Assembly: GCA_021613375.1 (NCBI GenBank)
Contig: CM038704.1
Coordinates: 8,917,059 to 8,981,058, forward strand
DNA length: 64,000 nucleotides
Direction: 5' to 3'
DNA from: Megaleporinus macrocephalus
Taxonomy: Eukaryota; Chordata; Actinopteri; Characiformes; Anostomidae
Below the pieces are notes generated by a model that saw nothing but the letters and a program-made list of their open reading frames with translations, made no database searches and had not been told where the DNA came from. This document shows, one piece after another, positions 11,536 through 24,394 of the stretch; positions within the stretch are counted from its first letter, which is position 1, and every line of letters begins with the position of its first letter. A program made the position numbers and the translations under genes.

Positions 11536-11795
11536 CGGCGGCGTCCACGGAGGCAGCGGGCCGCGCTGCATTGACGTCCACGGAGGCAGAGGGCCGCGCT
11601 GCATTGACGTCCACGGAGGCAGAGGGCCGCGCTGCATTGACGTCCACGGAGGCAGCGGGCCGCGCTGCATTGACGTCCACGGAGGCAGCGGGCCGCGCTG
11701 CATTGACGTCCACGGAGGCAGCGGGCCGCGCTGCATTGACGTCCACGGAGGCAGCGGGCCGCGCTGCATTGACGTCCACGGAGGCAGCGAAGCAG
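11536..11795. repeat. 33-bp minisatellite (11-residue repeat if read)
   Basis: About eight copies of a 33-bp unit containing TTGACGTCCACGGAGGCAG and CGGGCCGCGCTGCA. Because 33 is divisible by 3, every frame gives a repeating peptide; on the minus strand it is DVNAARPAASV. The unit contains a CRE-like TGACGT each time. No evidence for translation. Confidence 0.9.
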
Positions 11796-11924
11796 AAGCG
11801 CCTCCGTTCCGGAGCACCAGGTGGCGCCGGAGCGCCAGTGGGGCTGGAGAGCGGGGCCGCGAAGGACGTCCACGAGTTTTATCCCACTAGTCAGGGGCTT
11901 AATTCCGCTAGTCGGGGTCATGGG

Positions 11925-12175
11925 GGGGGGCCAATCCCAGCGGGACAGCTGGGAGTGGGTACACCATGGACAGGTCACCAGTCAATCACATGGTCAACAC
12001 ACACTCACACCTACAACCAATTTAGAGTGAGGATCAACCTAACATGTATGTGTTTGGACTGTGGGAGGAAACCGGAGTACCCGGAGGAAACCCACTCAAG
12101 CACGGAGAGAACATACACACTCCACACAGAACCACCCGGACCGGGAATCCAGCCCAGATCATCTTACTGTGATGT
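11925..12175. repeat. Dispersed LINE/SINE-like tail
   Basis: Contains GTTTGGACTGTGGGAGGAAA, CCGGAGTACCCGGAGGAAAC and GAGAACATACACACTCCACA then GAATCCAGCCCAGATCATCTT, a string of motifs found in a common interspersed repeat of teleosts. It abuts the start of array unit 1. Confidence 0.6.
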
Positions 12176-12752
12176 GATAGTGCTATACTATGTAGAATTT
12201 ATTATTTCCTCCTATTGTTTATTATTTATTCATATGCTGTTGGTAATGTGTATGTACCAATTAAGATTACATGCTAATTAAGATTGATCTTTTAATTACA
12301 CCTAGATATATCTGTCTATTCAGCCTACAGCAGAATTCACTCTTCATAAGAAATATTTCAGATTATTTTCAAAGTAAACACCCTTCAAAATGGCAGCTTT
12401 ACAAAAAACAAAATCCTTAAAGTTTGATATAATATGATGTGAAGAGATGCTATTAAAAACACATTGTGTGGAAAAATAACATTATATAAAACAATAGTCT
12501 TTACACAGTTTACAGTGAATCAGGTCACATAATAAAAGTATTTATAATTATTATGGATAATCATTTGTATTTATTTTGCCTTGACTGAGATTTAATGTTT
12601 TGGCTTAAAATTATGAATTATTTAAGAATGTTTTCATAAAAAAGGAGAAAATAAAGCACTAGAGGCATCTGAAACAACAAAATTAACAATATTTAATTAA
12701 ACTATATATTTACAATATATTTACAATATATACAAAAATCTTCGCTTCTTCA

Positions 12753-12800
12753 TCAGCTAAATGTGGACAGGCCGGCTTGCAGAATTAGATGGTTGTAGAT
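12753..12800 (-). CDS. Putative short terminal exon, unit 1
   Basis: On the minus strand a pyrimidine tract and TTCTTCAG precede a 48-nt open segment, IYNHLILQAGLSTFS and stop. The matching segments of units 2 and 3 differ at one codon only in the third base (leucine CTA, CTG, CTT), a change expected in coding sequence. About 100 bp upstream is a possible mini-exon (RLKHDHD, frame kept) with donor GTACGT or GTATGT. Family unknown; it could be the last exon of a gene downstream of the mitoguardin-like gene, or an alternative end of that gene. Confidence 0.3.
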   Translation of the reverse strand: MYNHLILQAGLSTFS

Positions 12801-13089
12801 CTGAAGAAAAACAGATTAAAGAAAACAAAGCTTTACAAAACGCTAGAAGAACAGAAACAAGGATATTCAGTAATGTGATCTCGCTGGACAGTAAAATAAA
12901 GAGCTCTACGTACGTCATGGTCATGCTTAAGTCTCTGATGTTTGGAGATGGATGGACAGATGGAAGGAAAACATCACTCAGACAGGGCACATAACGAGTA
13001 AAACGAGGCAAGCTCCTACAGACACACCCAGTGACATCACCTGATTATACAAACAATCCAGTCCATATAGCATTTATATCTATAAATCT

Positions 13090-14340
<1,251 letters not shown>

Positions 14341-14569
14341 GTACAATTGTGAAAGTATCCTGGAAATAAACAAATAAACAACTGGATAATAAACAAAACT
14401 AAATCATTACTTATCATTAAAACATATAATAACACATCAGATCATAAACCTAAATCCTAACAGAGTATTATAAAGTGTACTACACACTGAGCGTCCATCT
14501 ATCAGAAATGTCTTCTGGGATGTAGGTTAACACTTAAACGCTAGAGACCCTTTGCTGTTACACAATTCA

Positions 14570-15200
14570 TCAGTCATCTTCTGCCCTGTCCATCAACAGG
14601 AAGAGACCAACACAGGTGGTAGATATTATTTAAATAGTGGTCCATTCTCAGCACAGTAGTGACCCTGACCTGGTAGTGTGTGGTGTTGTAGTAAAAGTGT
14701 ATCAGGTACAGCAATACTAGACACCTCAGTGTCACTGCTGGGATGAGAAAAGAGATTGTCCGGGTCAGAAATACACTAATGATAAAGAGGGGTGTCAAAC
14801 TCAGTTCCTGGGGGGTCACAGCTCTGGTACAGTTCAGTGTTCTCCCTCTTCTAACAGTATAGTTCCCCAAAGTCAGTCATTAGCTCCTGCTCAGTGTTCT
14901 AAGTATTATCCCCTGCACGGGCTAAATCAGTTGTGCTACATAACAGAACCACAGAGCTGTGTAGAAGAGGGGGGGCAAAGACTGTCTTATATAAAGGTCC
15001 TGTTCTAACACAAGCTGCTCCAGCAAATTGGCTGATGAGCCGAAACAACTGTGCTGAACAGAAGAGAATGCTGTAGAAGGCAGTGCTGTGCTCCTCCAGG
15101 ACTGCAGTCTGATACCTGTGGGAGAGAGCAGTGGATCTCCAGTCCCGGTGACCCACTGTCGTACGCAGTGTTATAAAATCCCTCCCCTGTTCTGACTAAC
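14570..15200. repeat. Dispersed repeat downstream of gene copy 1
   Basis: Holds motifs typical of dispersed repeats in otophysan fish: GTGTCAAACTCAGTTCCTGG, CTCCTCCAGGACTGCAGTC and CCCGGTGACCCACTG. The matching regions of units 2 (27.42-28.05 kb) and 3 (40.73-41.33 kb) are almost identical. Open frames of 85-100 codons on the minus strand are repeat-derived; nothing in them suggests a protein family. Confidence 0.6.
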
Positions 15201-15608
15201 CTGGATCAGGTGTGATGTGACAGTATTACTTTAACTGTGCAGGACAGTGGGGTCAGCAGTTAAATCTGACCTATACTCTCTAAATGTACACATGTACTGA
15301 CCGCTACATGTATGCAGTGCTCAATGTGCTTAAATGGTCTGCCACCCACACAGTATCTAATGTGTGGTGCTCCTATGGTGGTACCTCTCTGTGGATGGAC
15401 AGGGTAGATGGTGGCTAGTAAACTGTACAGTAACAAATGGGCTACACTCAGTAACTGAAAACCCACAAAGTAAAATTTACAGATGGTACTTTTGACTAAT
15501 AGCTGAAAACTCAGTGTACAATGCATTTAAAAGAAAACTTAACAAAACACCTAAATTCTACACCTATAAACTACAAATATTAATATTAAAAAAGGTAAAT
15601 CAGGATTT

Positions 15609-18600
15609 TTAGGCATCCCGGAGCCTCAACAAGAGCTGCTGGATGTGCTTCTCCAAGTAGCTCCACAGAGCCAGAGCCAGGGATCCAGGATCCAGGTAGA
15701 TGTGCTCCTCCCCACCAAAGATGTTGTCCAAAAGGAGCAGGGCCTCATGCTGACAGAGAACAAGTGTGTTAGCAACTGAGCAAAGCAAAACAACATACTA
15801 GAGAAAACACAAACATGGTTAATTCACATAGTTTCATTTGAAACACTAAAAAAACACTTCAACTGATGCCCATTTTTGGTATTAACGCTGTTGATGTGCA
15901 TCCTACCTGAAGCAGGAGCAGATATTGCTCAGCCCTGGGCCTCCTTTCTGCAGTGAGAGGGCTAAAGGACGCAAACATGTCCATCAGCTGCCAGAGGAAC
16001 CCTCCTGGAGTCTGGAATGGGTGAAGAGAAAAGAAAAGTGAGTAAACAATTTGTACTTTATCTGGGTTCTTAAGTTTATAGTAAGGTCTGACATGCTGCA
16101 TGATGTATCTAGCTCTTAGGTCCCAACATGAAGTAACACTTGGTTGTAAGAGCAGAGTCTCTTACCGGAAAGATTGGAGGCCTTGCTGCCTGGAAGACTC
16201 CCATCAGCACCAATTCATAAACAACATCTATGAAATTGAAGTGCTGGATCTAAGAGGATAAGAAGGATTAGTGTTCTAGACACATTCAGAGTGGTAAAGA
16301 CCTGAAAGGTGAAGAGAGCGTGAACTCACCCCAATTTGAGCCAGCTCTGCACGAATGGCTTCTCGATAAGAAGCATCCTGAGCAACAGCTATCAGGGAGT
16401 TATACGCATGCTGGAAAGCTGGTACCTCCTGCAGAAGAATAAGATATGTTTGCCGGTTATTCATGAGATCACTCAGATAACACAGACCGAGCTTGTTTTA
16501 GGTGAATATTTTGAGTTACCCTGGCATTTCGAGCTGCCAGCCCTCCAAGAATGACCCTGCCAGCTATGGTGAGGTATTTGGAGTGATGGCTGTTGGTCAG
16601 AACAATCTGTAGAATGAAAACAAGAAAAGAAAAGGTTTGTCAGGCACTAGTGGATAAAGATACAGTTAGTGAGAAGGAAATTCATCTGCTAGACGTACAG
16701 TGAAAGCCTGGCGCAGGGCGGAAAGCTTCAGAGGAAAGCTGGAAGTCCCCTTGGCTGTAAAGTAGTAACTGGGGCAAAGAAAAATCATATTGAATATTAT
16801 TTTCTATATAAACAAAACTAGCTGTTACCTCTATTTGACAGAGCAAACAGATAAAAATTAAATACTTACTGCAGAGCGGGCACCTGATGAGCCTCAGGTG
16901 GGACAGCTCCAAATGCCTGAAATGTCAAACACGCAGGACTTAATAATGATAAACAAAACTGCTGAAATGGCCATCAGAGCTCATAAGAGCGGTGTTGATA
17001 GTCTTACCCCAGGAGCACTCTGGATGGAGGATACTATCTATAACACCAAATATGCAGTAGGATGGGTTTAATTAAAATAGGACAGAGCAATGAGTAATAT
17101 AGGACACATAGGTTGACCTGAACAACAAAACCATTAATGTATTGTATTTGATTTGAATAATCTTTCTTTGCTCATTGAGAAAACATCACATGATGTTTCT
17201 AAAACGTCTCTTAAGCACATAAATGCACTGTACTGAGAAATAAAACTAATTAATAAGAGCAATACTAGCCTTACCTGGGCAGGAGACAGTGGCTCGGGCT
17301 GAAGCTCTTGTGGCGTTAAAGTAGTCACTGATGGACTTCTAGGAGACGATGTGGGGGGGCTCTGAGGAGACATATCTCTGGCTCCCTATAACACCAAGTA
17401 TATAGTGCATATTACTTAAAAATAAATCTATTTAAAATATAGTTAGAATCGATAAGAGCAGTGTTCATGGCCTTACCTCAGCAGCACTCTGGGTGGGGGA
17501 CAGGGGCTCAGGCTGAAACTCTTGCGGTGGCAGAGGCGTTAAAGGAGCCACTGATGGAGCCCTAGGAGACGATGTGGGGGGGCTCTGAGGAGAGATATCT
17601 TCAGTTTCCTATAAAACCAAATACAAAGTACATATAACTTAAAAACAGAACTGTTTCAAATATAGTAAAAACTGATATAATCAGTGTTTATAGCTTTACC
17701 GCAAAAACACTCTGAATAGAGGATGGTGTTTCTCCTTCTTGAGGTGTTGAAGGAGCTGGAGATGGTGTGGAGGGGCTCTGAGAAGACATATCTTCAGCCT
17801 CCTAACCCACAAAATATGTAATGCACATTACTTAGAAACAATTACATTTAAAATGAAGTTAGAATCGATAAGAGCAGTGTTTATGGCCTTACCTCAGCAG
17901 CACTCTGGGTGGGGGACAGGGGCTCAGGCTGAAACTCTTGTGGTGGCAGAAGTGTTAAAGGAGCCACTGACGGAGCCCTAGGAGACGATGTGGGGGGGCT
18001 CTGAGGAGACATATCTTCAGTTGCCTATAAAACCAAATACCAAGTACATATTACTTAAAATAGAACTGTTTCAAATATAGTAAAAACTGATATAATCAGT
18101 GTTTATAGCTTTACCTCAAGAACACTCTGAATAGAGGACAGTGTTTCTTCTTCTTGAGGTATTGAAGGAGCTGGAGATGGCGTGGAGGGGCTCTGAGGAG
18201 ACATATCTTCAGCCCCCTAACCCACAAAATATGTAATACACATTACTTAGAAACAAATCTATTGAAAATGAAGTTAGAATCGATAAGAGCAGTGTTTATG
18301 GCCTTACCTCGGCAGCACTCTGGGTGGAACACAGTGGCTGCTGTTGTGGCAGAAGTGTTAAAGGAGCCACTGATGGAGCCCTAGGAGACGATGTGGGGGG
18401 GCTCTGAGGACACGTATCTTCAGTTGCCTATTAAACCAAATACAAAGTACATATTACTTAAAATAGAACTGTTTCAAATGTAGTCAAAACTGATATAATC
18501 AGAGTTTATAGCTTTACCTCAAGAACACTCTGAATAGAGGACAGTGTTTCTCCTTCTTGAGGTGTTGAAGGAGCTGGTGATGGTGTGAAGGGGCTCTGAG

Positions 18601-20170
18601 GAGACATATCTTCAGCCTCCTAACCCACAAAATATGTAATGCACATTACTTAGAAACAAATCTATTGAAAATGAAGTTAGAATCGATAAGAGCAGTGTTC
18701 ATGGCCTTACCTCAGCAGCACTCTGGGTGGGGGACAGTGGCTCAGGCTGAAACTCTTGTGGTGGCAGAGGCATTAAAGGAGTCACTGATGGAGTTCTAGG
18801 AGATGGTGTGGGGGAGGTCTGAGGAGACATATCTTCAGTTGCCTATAACACCAAATATAAAATGCATATTACTTAAAAACAGAACTGTTTCACATAAAGT
18901 CAAAACTGATATAATCAGTGTTTATAGCTTTACCTCAAGAACACTCTGAATAGAGGATGATGTTTCTCCTTCTTTGGGTTTCGAAGGAGCTGTAGATTGT
19001 GTGGGGTGGCTATGAGGAGACATATCTTCAGCCTCCTAACCCACAAAATACGTAATACACATTATTTAGAAACAAATATATTTAAAATGAAATTAGAATC
19101 GATAAGGGCAGTGTTCATGGCCTTACCTCAGCAGCACTCTGAATAGAGGATGGTGGTTCTCCTTCTTCAGGCACAAGTTGTGGCTGAGGTGTTGAAGGAG
19201 CATGGTGAAGTATACTGGCCACAGTAGCTATAAAAAAGGAGAAGGAAAAAAGGAAAAAGCTATATAAAAGGAGAATATTTTACAAAAACATATAACTGTT
19301 GAATATTAAAATACAAGTAATGCACAAAATGCAATTCCTACATTGTTTTTTTATATATGTTTACCCTTTAATGTAAATGTTACGTTTTAATGCTGGAAGA
19401 ACTCATAAGGGTTTTGGGGCCGTGTTACTAAAACTTCCTCTCATTTTTTTCTCATTAAGATTTCACAGGACAGGATAAGACTATTAAGAAATGTTTAAAA
19501 TGTGTGAATAATATTTACTATATTTTAATATACATCTTTTTACAAATACCAATTATTTTATATTATTACAAAAAGCAATTAACATCTTAATTAAGGAATT
19601 TTATCCTTATTCACAGCAGATCCAGCTAGGAAATCTTAAACAACCATGGGAGTAGGAAATTAACTGTGGGGTCTGTTACTAAGCAACAGATTACACACAC
19701 ACCCGTATGTACATGTAAACAAGTGGCCCGTTCCTCACACTTCTGTCACTTTTTACAGTTTAGCTAGCTCAAGACTACAAATGTAGAAGTTTTAGCTTAA
19801 TAAATAATTAGCTAGTAATAATAAATAATACATTAATTATGCATTTCAGACTCATATTTAAATAAAAACATCTAACGTAGCTACTCACTAGCATATTAGC
19901 TAACGTAGCGTAGCGTCCGGTACTGTTAATAAAACATATATAAAATATTAAAATCTATTTAAAGCTCTCTTTTGTGTCTGTACCTTCGGCGACAGTTGCT
20001 TCTTGGTCATCCTCTAACTCTCTGGTTCTCTGCTGCTGATTTTTACGGCTGTAGAAATAATAAAAAGTTCCAGCGGCGACGGCAGCCCCGGCAGCAGCGC
20101 CGGCCACAAACAGCAAGGGGCGCCACTGCTTCCCAGATGAAGCGAGAGAGCGAAAAACGAAACACTGCAT
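15609..20170 (-). CDS. Mitoguardin-like protein, copy 1 (19 exons)
   Basis: Exons, from the start: 19984-20170, 19127-19227, 18934-19035, 18711-18842, 18518-18619, 18308-18427, 18115-18216, 17893-18024, 17700-17801, 17477-17608, 17275-17385, 17008-17037, 16870-16916, 16699-16768, 16520-16606, 16330-16428, 16166-16249, 15907-16011, 15609-15749. All have AG/GT borders and phases that fit, giving 661 residues. Residues 17-39 (RPLLFVAGAAAGAAVAAG, then FYYFY) form one membrane segment followed by a basic stretch. Residues 97-441 are Ser/Pro-rich repeats. Residues 452-661 resemble mitoguardins: LSALRQAF, AGRVILGGLAARNAR, VPAFQHAYNSL, FIDVVYELVLMGVFQAARPP correspond to LHCVRQAF, GKVGRQMVTGLM, FLESYEEML, FFDIVLDFILMDAF of human MIGA2. 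Mitoguardins sit in the outer mitochondrial membrane and act in fusion and lipid transfer. The protein ends before the last part of the human family and I see no canonical FFAT motif, so function may differ. Start at MQCF is kept in all copies (MQSF in copy 3). Confidence 0.85.
17477..19035 (-). repeat. Amplified exon pair within copy 1
   Basis: Exons 3-10 alternate between type A (102 nt, 34 residues, e.g. EAEDMSPQSPFTPSPAPSTP then QEGETLSSIQSVLE) and type B (132 nt, 44 residues, e.g. ATEDMSPQSPPTSSPRAPSV then APLTPLPPQEF and QPEPLSPTQSAAE; the second B, exon 6, is 120 nt). The pair recurs with a period of 403-416 bp including introns, four times. Exon 11 is a shortened B (37 residues) and exon 12 (30 nt, IVSSIQSAPG) looks like the tail of an A exon. 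All are phase 0, so pair number can change without a frameshift. A and B share their first dozen residues, so they come from one ancestral exon. Confidence 0.9.
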
Positions 20171-21304
20171 CAGTGCAGGAGAAGAAAGAAATGTTGAGAG
20201 TTCAGAAGAAATACAGCTGGTCTGTAGAAAGAGCTGAAATCGACTGAAGATCAGCGACTTTTCTAGACTTTTTTGAACGTTCTGAGTGTTTGAATCACAA
20301 CTTGTTTACAAATGTTTACATTCGTCTGGTCTCACTGGAAACAGAATTAAGAACGAATGATGCGCACTGTCCGGATCTACTGCACTAAAAGCAGAAACTA
20401 TATTAACACAAAGTGAAGAATAATCAAGTAACTAAACAAGATAAATAAATTGCCATCTTTTTTTACTAAAATGTTTCGAAAGTATTTAAAGTAAAATTGT
20501 GAAAAGTATTGTTATTCTTAGCGTTATCTAGGGCTCAATTTCCATCTAATTTTTGGGGATCAAATGTAAAAATGTATTTTAAGGACATTTTTTTGCTGGT
20601 AAATTAATTAAAGGGTTACTATTATGCTCATAGTTTTATTTTTATGGTCTATTAGATTTGTATGTTTCGATATTCTTAAAACACAATATTGTCTTCATAC
20701 TGTATTTACCCTGTATTCACACTGTTAGAGCTCCTTTGTCTTTAAGCTCCGCCTCCTAATAAGCCCAGTGTGCCCTGATTCGCTCGGCCACTCTGTACTG
20801 ATTGGTTGACCACCAAAAAGGTTCCGACTTTCAGTAGATGCTGTGCTTGGTGTGAGGGTTTGCAGGTAGGTTACAGATAGGAGAGCTATAAGGATTGTGT
20901 AATAAGATGATGTCACCTTGTAACAGAATAGGGGTGGCTTTTCAGGCAGCTGAGTAAAGTGGTTTCCGTGGGTTTCTCCTTTTGGTAAGATTTATAATGT
21001 TAGAGAATGTTTACATGCACAAAAAGCTACATGTGTCTGTATGTCTCTATGTATAAATCAACAATTTTACAATTTGTTTACATCTCAATCACTGAATCAT
21101 GCAGACATTTTGGAAAGATCCCTTTATCTCCTGCGTCAAGGGGCAACAAAGACAAACAAAACTGGTTTTCTTAAAATCAGCTCTTCGGAAAAGGGCTCAG
21201 TCACTCTTGTCTGCTTAAGACGAGGATGAGTTCCCCCTACCTGCTTGCCAAAACCATGTGACCTCGTTCCCAGAAATATTTCATCACAGTGGTTCTCTGT
21301 CACA
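20171..21304. promoter_or_regulatory. Upstream region of copy 1
   Basis: Region 5' of the mitoguardin-like gene. There is no CpG island and no clear TATA box. The first 1.1 kb is almost identical upstream of copy 2 (33032-34170) and, up to the LINE insertion at 46661, upstream of copy 3. A decayed version lies at 50.28-51.06 kb. The transcription start is not identifiable by eye. Confidence 0.4.
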
Positions 21305-22680
21305 TTTAATTCAATTCAGTTTTATTTGTGTAGAGCTTTTTACAATGATGTTGTCACAAAGCAGCTTTACAGAAGTTTGAAAACAGACAGTTACAACATA
21401 TATATCCCCCAGTGAGCAAGCCAGAGACAACAGTGGCTAGAAAAACTGGAGGAAGAAACCTTAGGAGGCACCAGACTCACAAGGGGAGACCCATCCTCCT
21501 CTGGTCAAACAGTATTTACAGGTTAATAAATTAAATCTGTTTGAAGTCTGGATGGAAAAACTTTAGAAACTGCACAGGTAGAGGCAGTCTCTGACTGAGG
21601 TGGTCTCTGACTGAGTCTGTGTAAAAAGTGGGACTGAACTGAATCAGTCCCATCCTATCTCAATGCTTGTACATCTGGATGGGACAGTGATGTAACTGAG
21701 GGTGTTGCAGTTGGCATAAATGACAGGAGAGCTGGTCGGTGATAGGTGAGGAGGAGGACCTGATGGTCAGACTTCCAGCAGGACGGGAGGACAGTCGTTA
21801 CCCTCATGTAAAAGAGAAAAGAGAGAAAACGAGTTAGGCTCAGGAGTATGACTGCAGAAAAAAAGAAATAAATAAACAGATAAAAACAATTTCAGAGTGT
21901 GTCTGGTGACTCCGGCAGATCTAACAGCATAACGGCATAAACTAAAAGGAGAGAACCAGAAGGTAACATAGACATGAGAGCCCCCTGAGACACTGGGATC
22001 CCCCCACTCCACCATCAACAAACCTGTGTGATCGCATGAAGTGGTGGAACAACAGCACCAACATCTCAGTTTACCATAAACCTCTGTTTCCATGAACCCC
22101 TGGATCTCCTGCCTTCATCTAAAAGGGAAGACTAATCACCAAAAGTTAAACTAAACAAGTATGTTTTCAGTCTAGACTTAAAAGTTGAGACTGTGTCCCA
22201 AAGTCCCAAACATTAACTGAGAGATTATTCCACAGTTTGGGGGCTTTTTAGGAAAAAGCTCTTCCCCCCGTTGAGGTCTTCTAAATTTTAGGAACCAGCA
22301 GCAAACCAGCATCCTGTGATCTGAGTAAGCATAGAGGTTCATAATAGGAAATAAGATCTTGCAGCTGCGAGACCGTGTAGGGCTTTAAATGTCAGTAAAA
22401 GGATTTTATAGTCGATACTGAATTTAACAGGAAGACAGTGTAGCTGATAAAACTGGACTGATGATGGAATGTTCTGGTTTTAGTTAGTACTCTAGCTGCA
22501 GCGTTCTGAACTTACTGAAGTTTATTAAGGTTCCTGCTGGAGCATCCTGTCAATAATGCATTACAGTAATCTAGCCTTGAGGTTATAAAGGCGTGTACTA
22601 ACTTTTCTGCATCAGACACAGATAACGCATTTCTTTGAAATGTTTCGGAGGTGAAGAAACGCTGTTCTTGTAATATTGTG
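21305..22680 (-). mobile_element. 5'-truncated L2/CR1-like LINE, unit 1
   Basis: On the minus strand the right half reads, with stops and shifts, like the C-terminal part of L2-type ORF2: SRLDYCNALL, VQNAAARVLT, DLISYYEPLCLLRSQDAG, KAPKLWNNLSVNV. The left half is the 3' UTR with CACAAAGCAGCTTTACAG, a motif of a very common teleost repeat, and ends at TTCAATTCAG. The frame is broken. The same insertion is at 34171-35546 in unit 2 but absent from unit 3, so it predates the split of units 1 and 2 only. Confidence 0.85.
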
Positions 22681-24389
22681 TTGATTAATTGTCAGATCTG
22701 AATTAACTGCATGGCGGCACATTAAGGACAAAACTCAAGCGCGTAAAAACGTGAGGTGAAAACTTGAGTGTAAATGTTTCACTCGTGAGTGTAAATGTTT
22801 CACTCGTGAGTGTAAATGTGAAACTCGCGAGCACAGAAAGAGGAACCCGCCCCCGCAATTTTCATAAGCACGCGCTCAAGTATGGAGTCAAAAAAGGGTG
22901 ATAAAGATTTGGAGTTTGTTAAACATAGTCACAAATATACTGAAACTTACTTTAAACAACTACATGCAGGTAAAATCCAAATCCACAAATGAACTGGAAT
23001 GTGCAAACTTAAAACAAGAAGTAATATTAATAATAATTCAAATGTACAAATGTGGAAACATATTTTAAATATATAAAAATATATTTTAATTTGTATTAAA
23101 GATTTTTATTGTATTTGTAAATCCAATGTTGTGAATGTGTGAATCAGTACTGCTGAAAGTGTGGAGGTAAAAATCCTCACATTCATCTTCTCTGCTGCTG
23201 GTGTGAAACTCTGATCCTGTTTTGAGGCTAATTGATGGACCAATAGGAAAGCTTAAGATGGACCAATCCGATTGCGTGGTTTGTTTAACCAATCAGATCA
23301 CTGGTTTGGTGCTGTCACTCAACTTCTGCGCTGTTGGAACACCCCTCCCAAACTCCGTCCAGGCACAGATACAATGCTAGTTCATGTTTCTTTAGTAAAA
23401 AGTTAGTTTTAAAGAAGATAACAGGCCGGCTCTGTGCAGTGGTCTTATTTATACTACTGACTGTTGTGCTAGCTTTGGATAACTGTAGCTAATTAATTAA
23501 CCATCGTTAGCTAGCTAGATAAACAGCCTGCAGCAGCGGGGGTATTTGAACATAGCAAGAGAAGAGCATCTCGTTTGTTTTGCTCCCTAATTTCCCCCCG
23601 TTTTTATATCAATGCAGCTCAATTATCTTGTATAACAGACAGAATGTATCTTCTGATCCCTTTTGGTTCTACAGGCTAGCTAACTAGCTAGTTAACTAAC
23701 ACAGGTATTTACTGATCTCTGGTCAGCTTTTGCAGTAGAAAAAACACTGTAGGACACCAGTTAACCAGTATATCATGTGAATACCATGTGAATAGTTTAG
23801 AGTAACTCTGGAGCTTCTATTAGAAAATCTGGACTATTTAAACCACAAAGGAACAAAATGTACTGCTTTCATACCAGTAAACACTCAAACAGCTAGAGAG
23901 GCAGAGAGCAGGAGAAAGAGGCCAGATCCACAGTAATAATTACCCTTATTAACATTTTTGGACATATGAGTATTTCACACATTTTCTGAATTTTCTTTAG
24001 TCAGTTAATTAAAAGTTATGTTGATCAATGTTGTAATCAATGTTTTAAAACATTGAAGTAAACTAATGTCAAAATAAAGAATTACTATTTAATATAACAG
24101 CTGAACGCTCATTACATTGAGATTTGGACTAAATTTGACAGATAATAAAAAACTCATTACAGATTCAGTCACTTCTGAAAACTTTGTGCTGATTTGTCCT
24201 CGGGATCCCACCCGTAACTTCTAGGCACCACTCATTAGATCGCAACTGGGACTAACATACTTGCCATGGTCCTACAAGGTGGGGCGAAGTTGTAGAGCTT
24301 AATCTCACTCTTTGGAAAGAGACCGCCATAGGACCACCACAGATCAGATATTATTTGCATGGTGGAGCATTCTGAGCAGAGCAGTGATA
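22681..24389. other. Unit 1 tail, no certain gene
   Basis: Holds a CpG-bearing stretch with repeated ACTCGTGAGTGTAAATG (22750-22870), the exon-like frame at 22882-22969, and AT-rich DNA. The last 350 bp match the tails of units 2 and 3 and of 'unit 0'. Relative to unit 2 there is an extra segment of about 170 bp near 23.13-23.30 kb. Confidence 0.5.
22882..22969 (+). CDS. Possible first exon of unknown gene or transposon
   Basis: ATG opens an 88-nt segment, MESKKGDKDLEFVKHSHK then YTETYFKQLHA, ending at CAG followed by GTAAAA, a fair donor. It lies just downstream of a CpG-bearing stretch with GCCCCCGC, as a small promoter might. The identical segment is at 35746-35833 in unit 2. No continuing exon was found and the protein is not recognised. 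It may belong to a DNA transposon. Confidence 0.25.
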
Positions 24390-24394
24390 CTGAC

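Noticed and set aside
10946..11779. Minus-strand 277-codon frame with DVNAARPAASV repeats
   Set aside because: A product of a 33-bp unit without stop codons; no promoter, splice context or homologue is evident.
14899..15526. Minus-strand frames of 85-88 codons kept in all three units
   Set aside because: They are kept because whole units are nearly identical; the sequence has motifs of dispersed repeats and no third-base bias was visible.
16429..16464. Upstream extension MNNRQTYLILLQ of mitoguardin-like exon 16
   Set aside because: It is the 3' end of intron 15: ATCTTATTCTTCTGCAG is a strong acceptor, and the preceding exon ends cleanly at GTAACT. The extension is not needed for frame.
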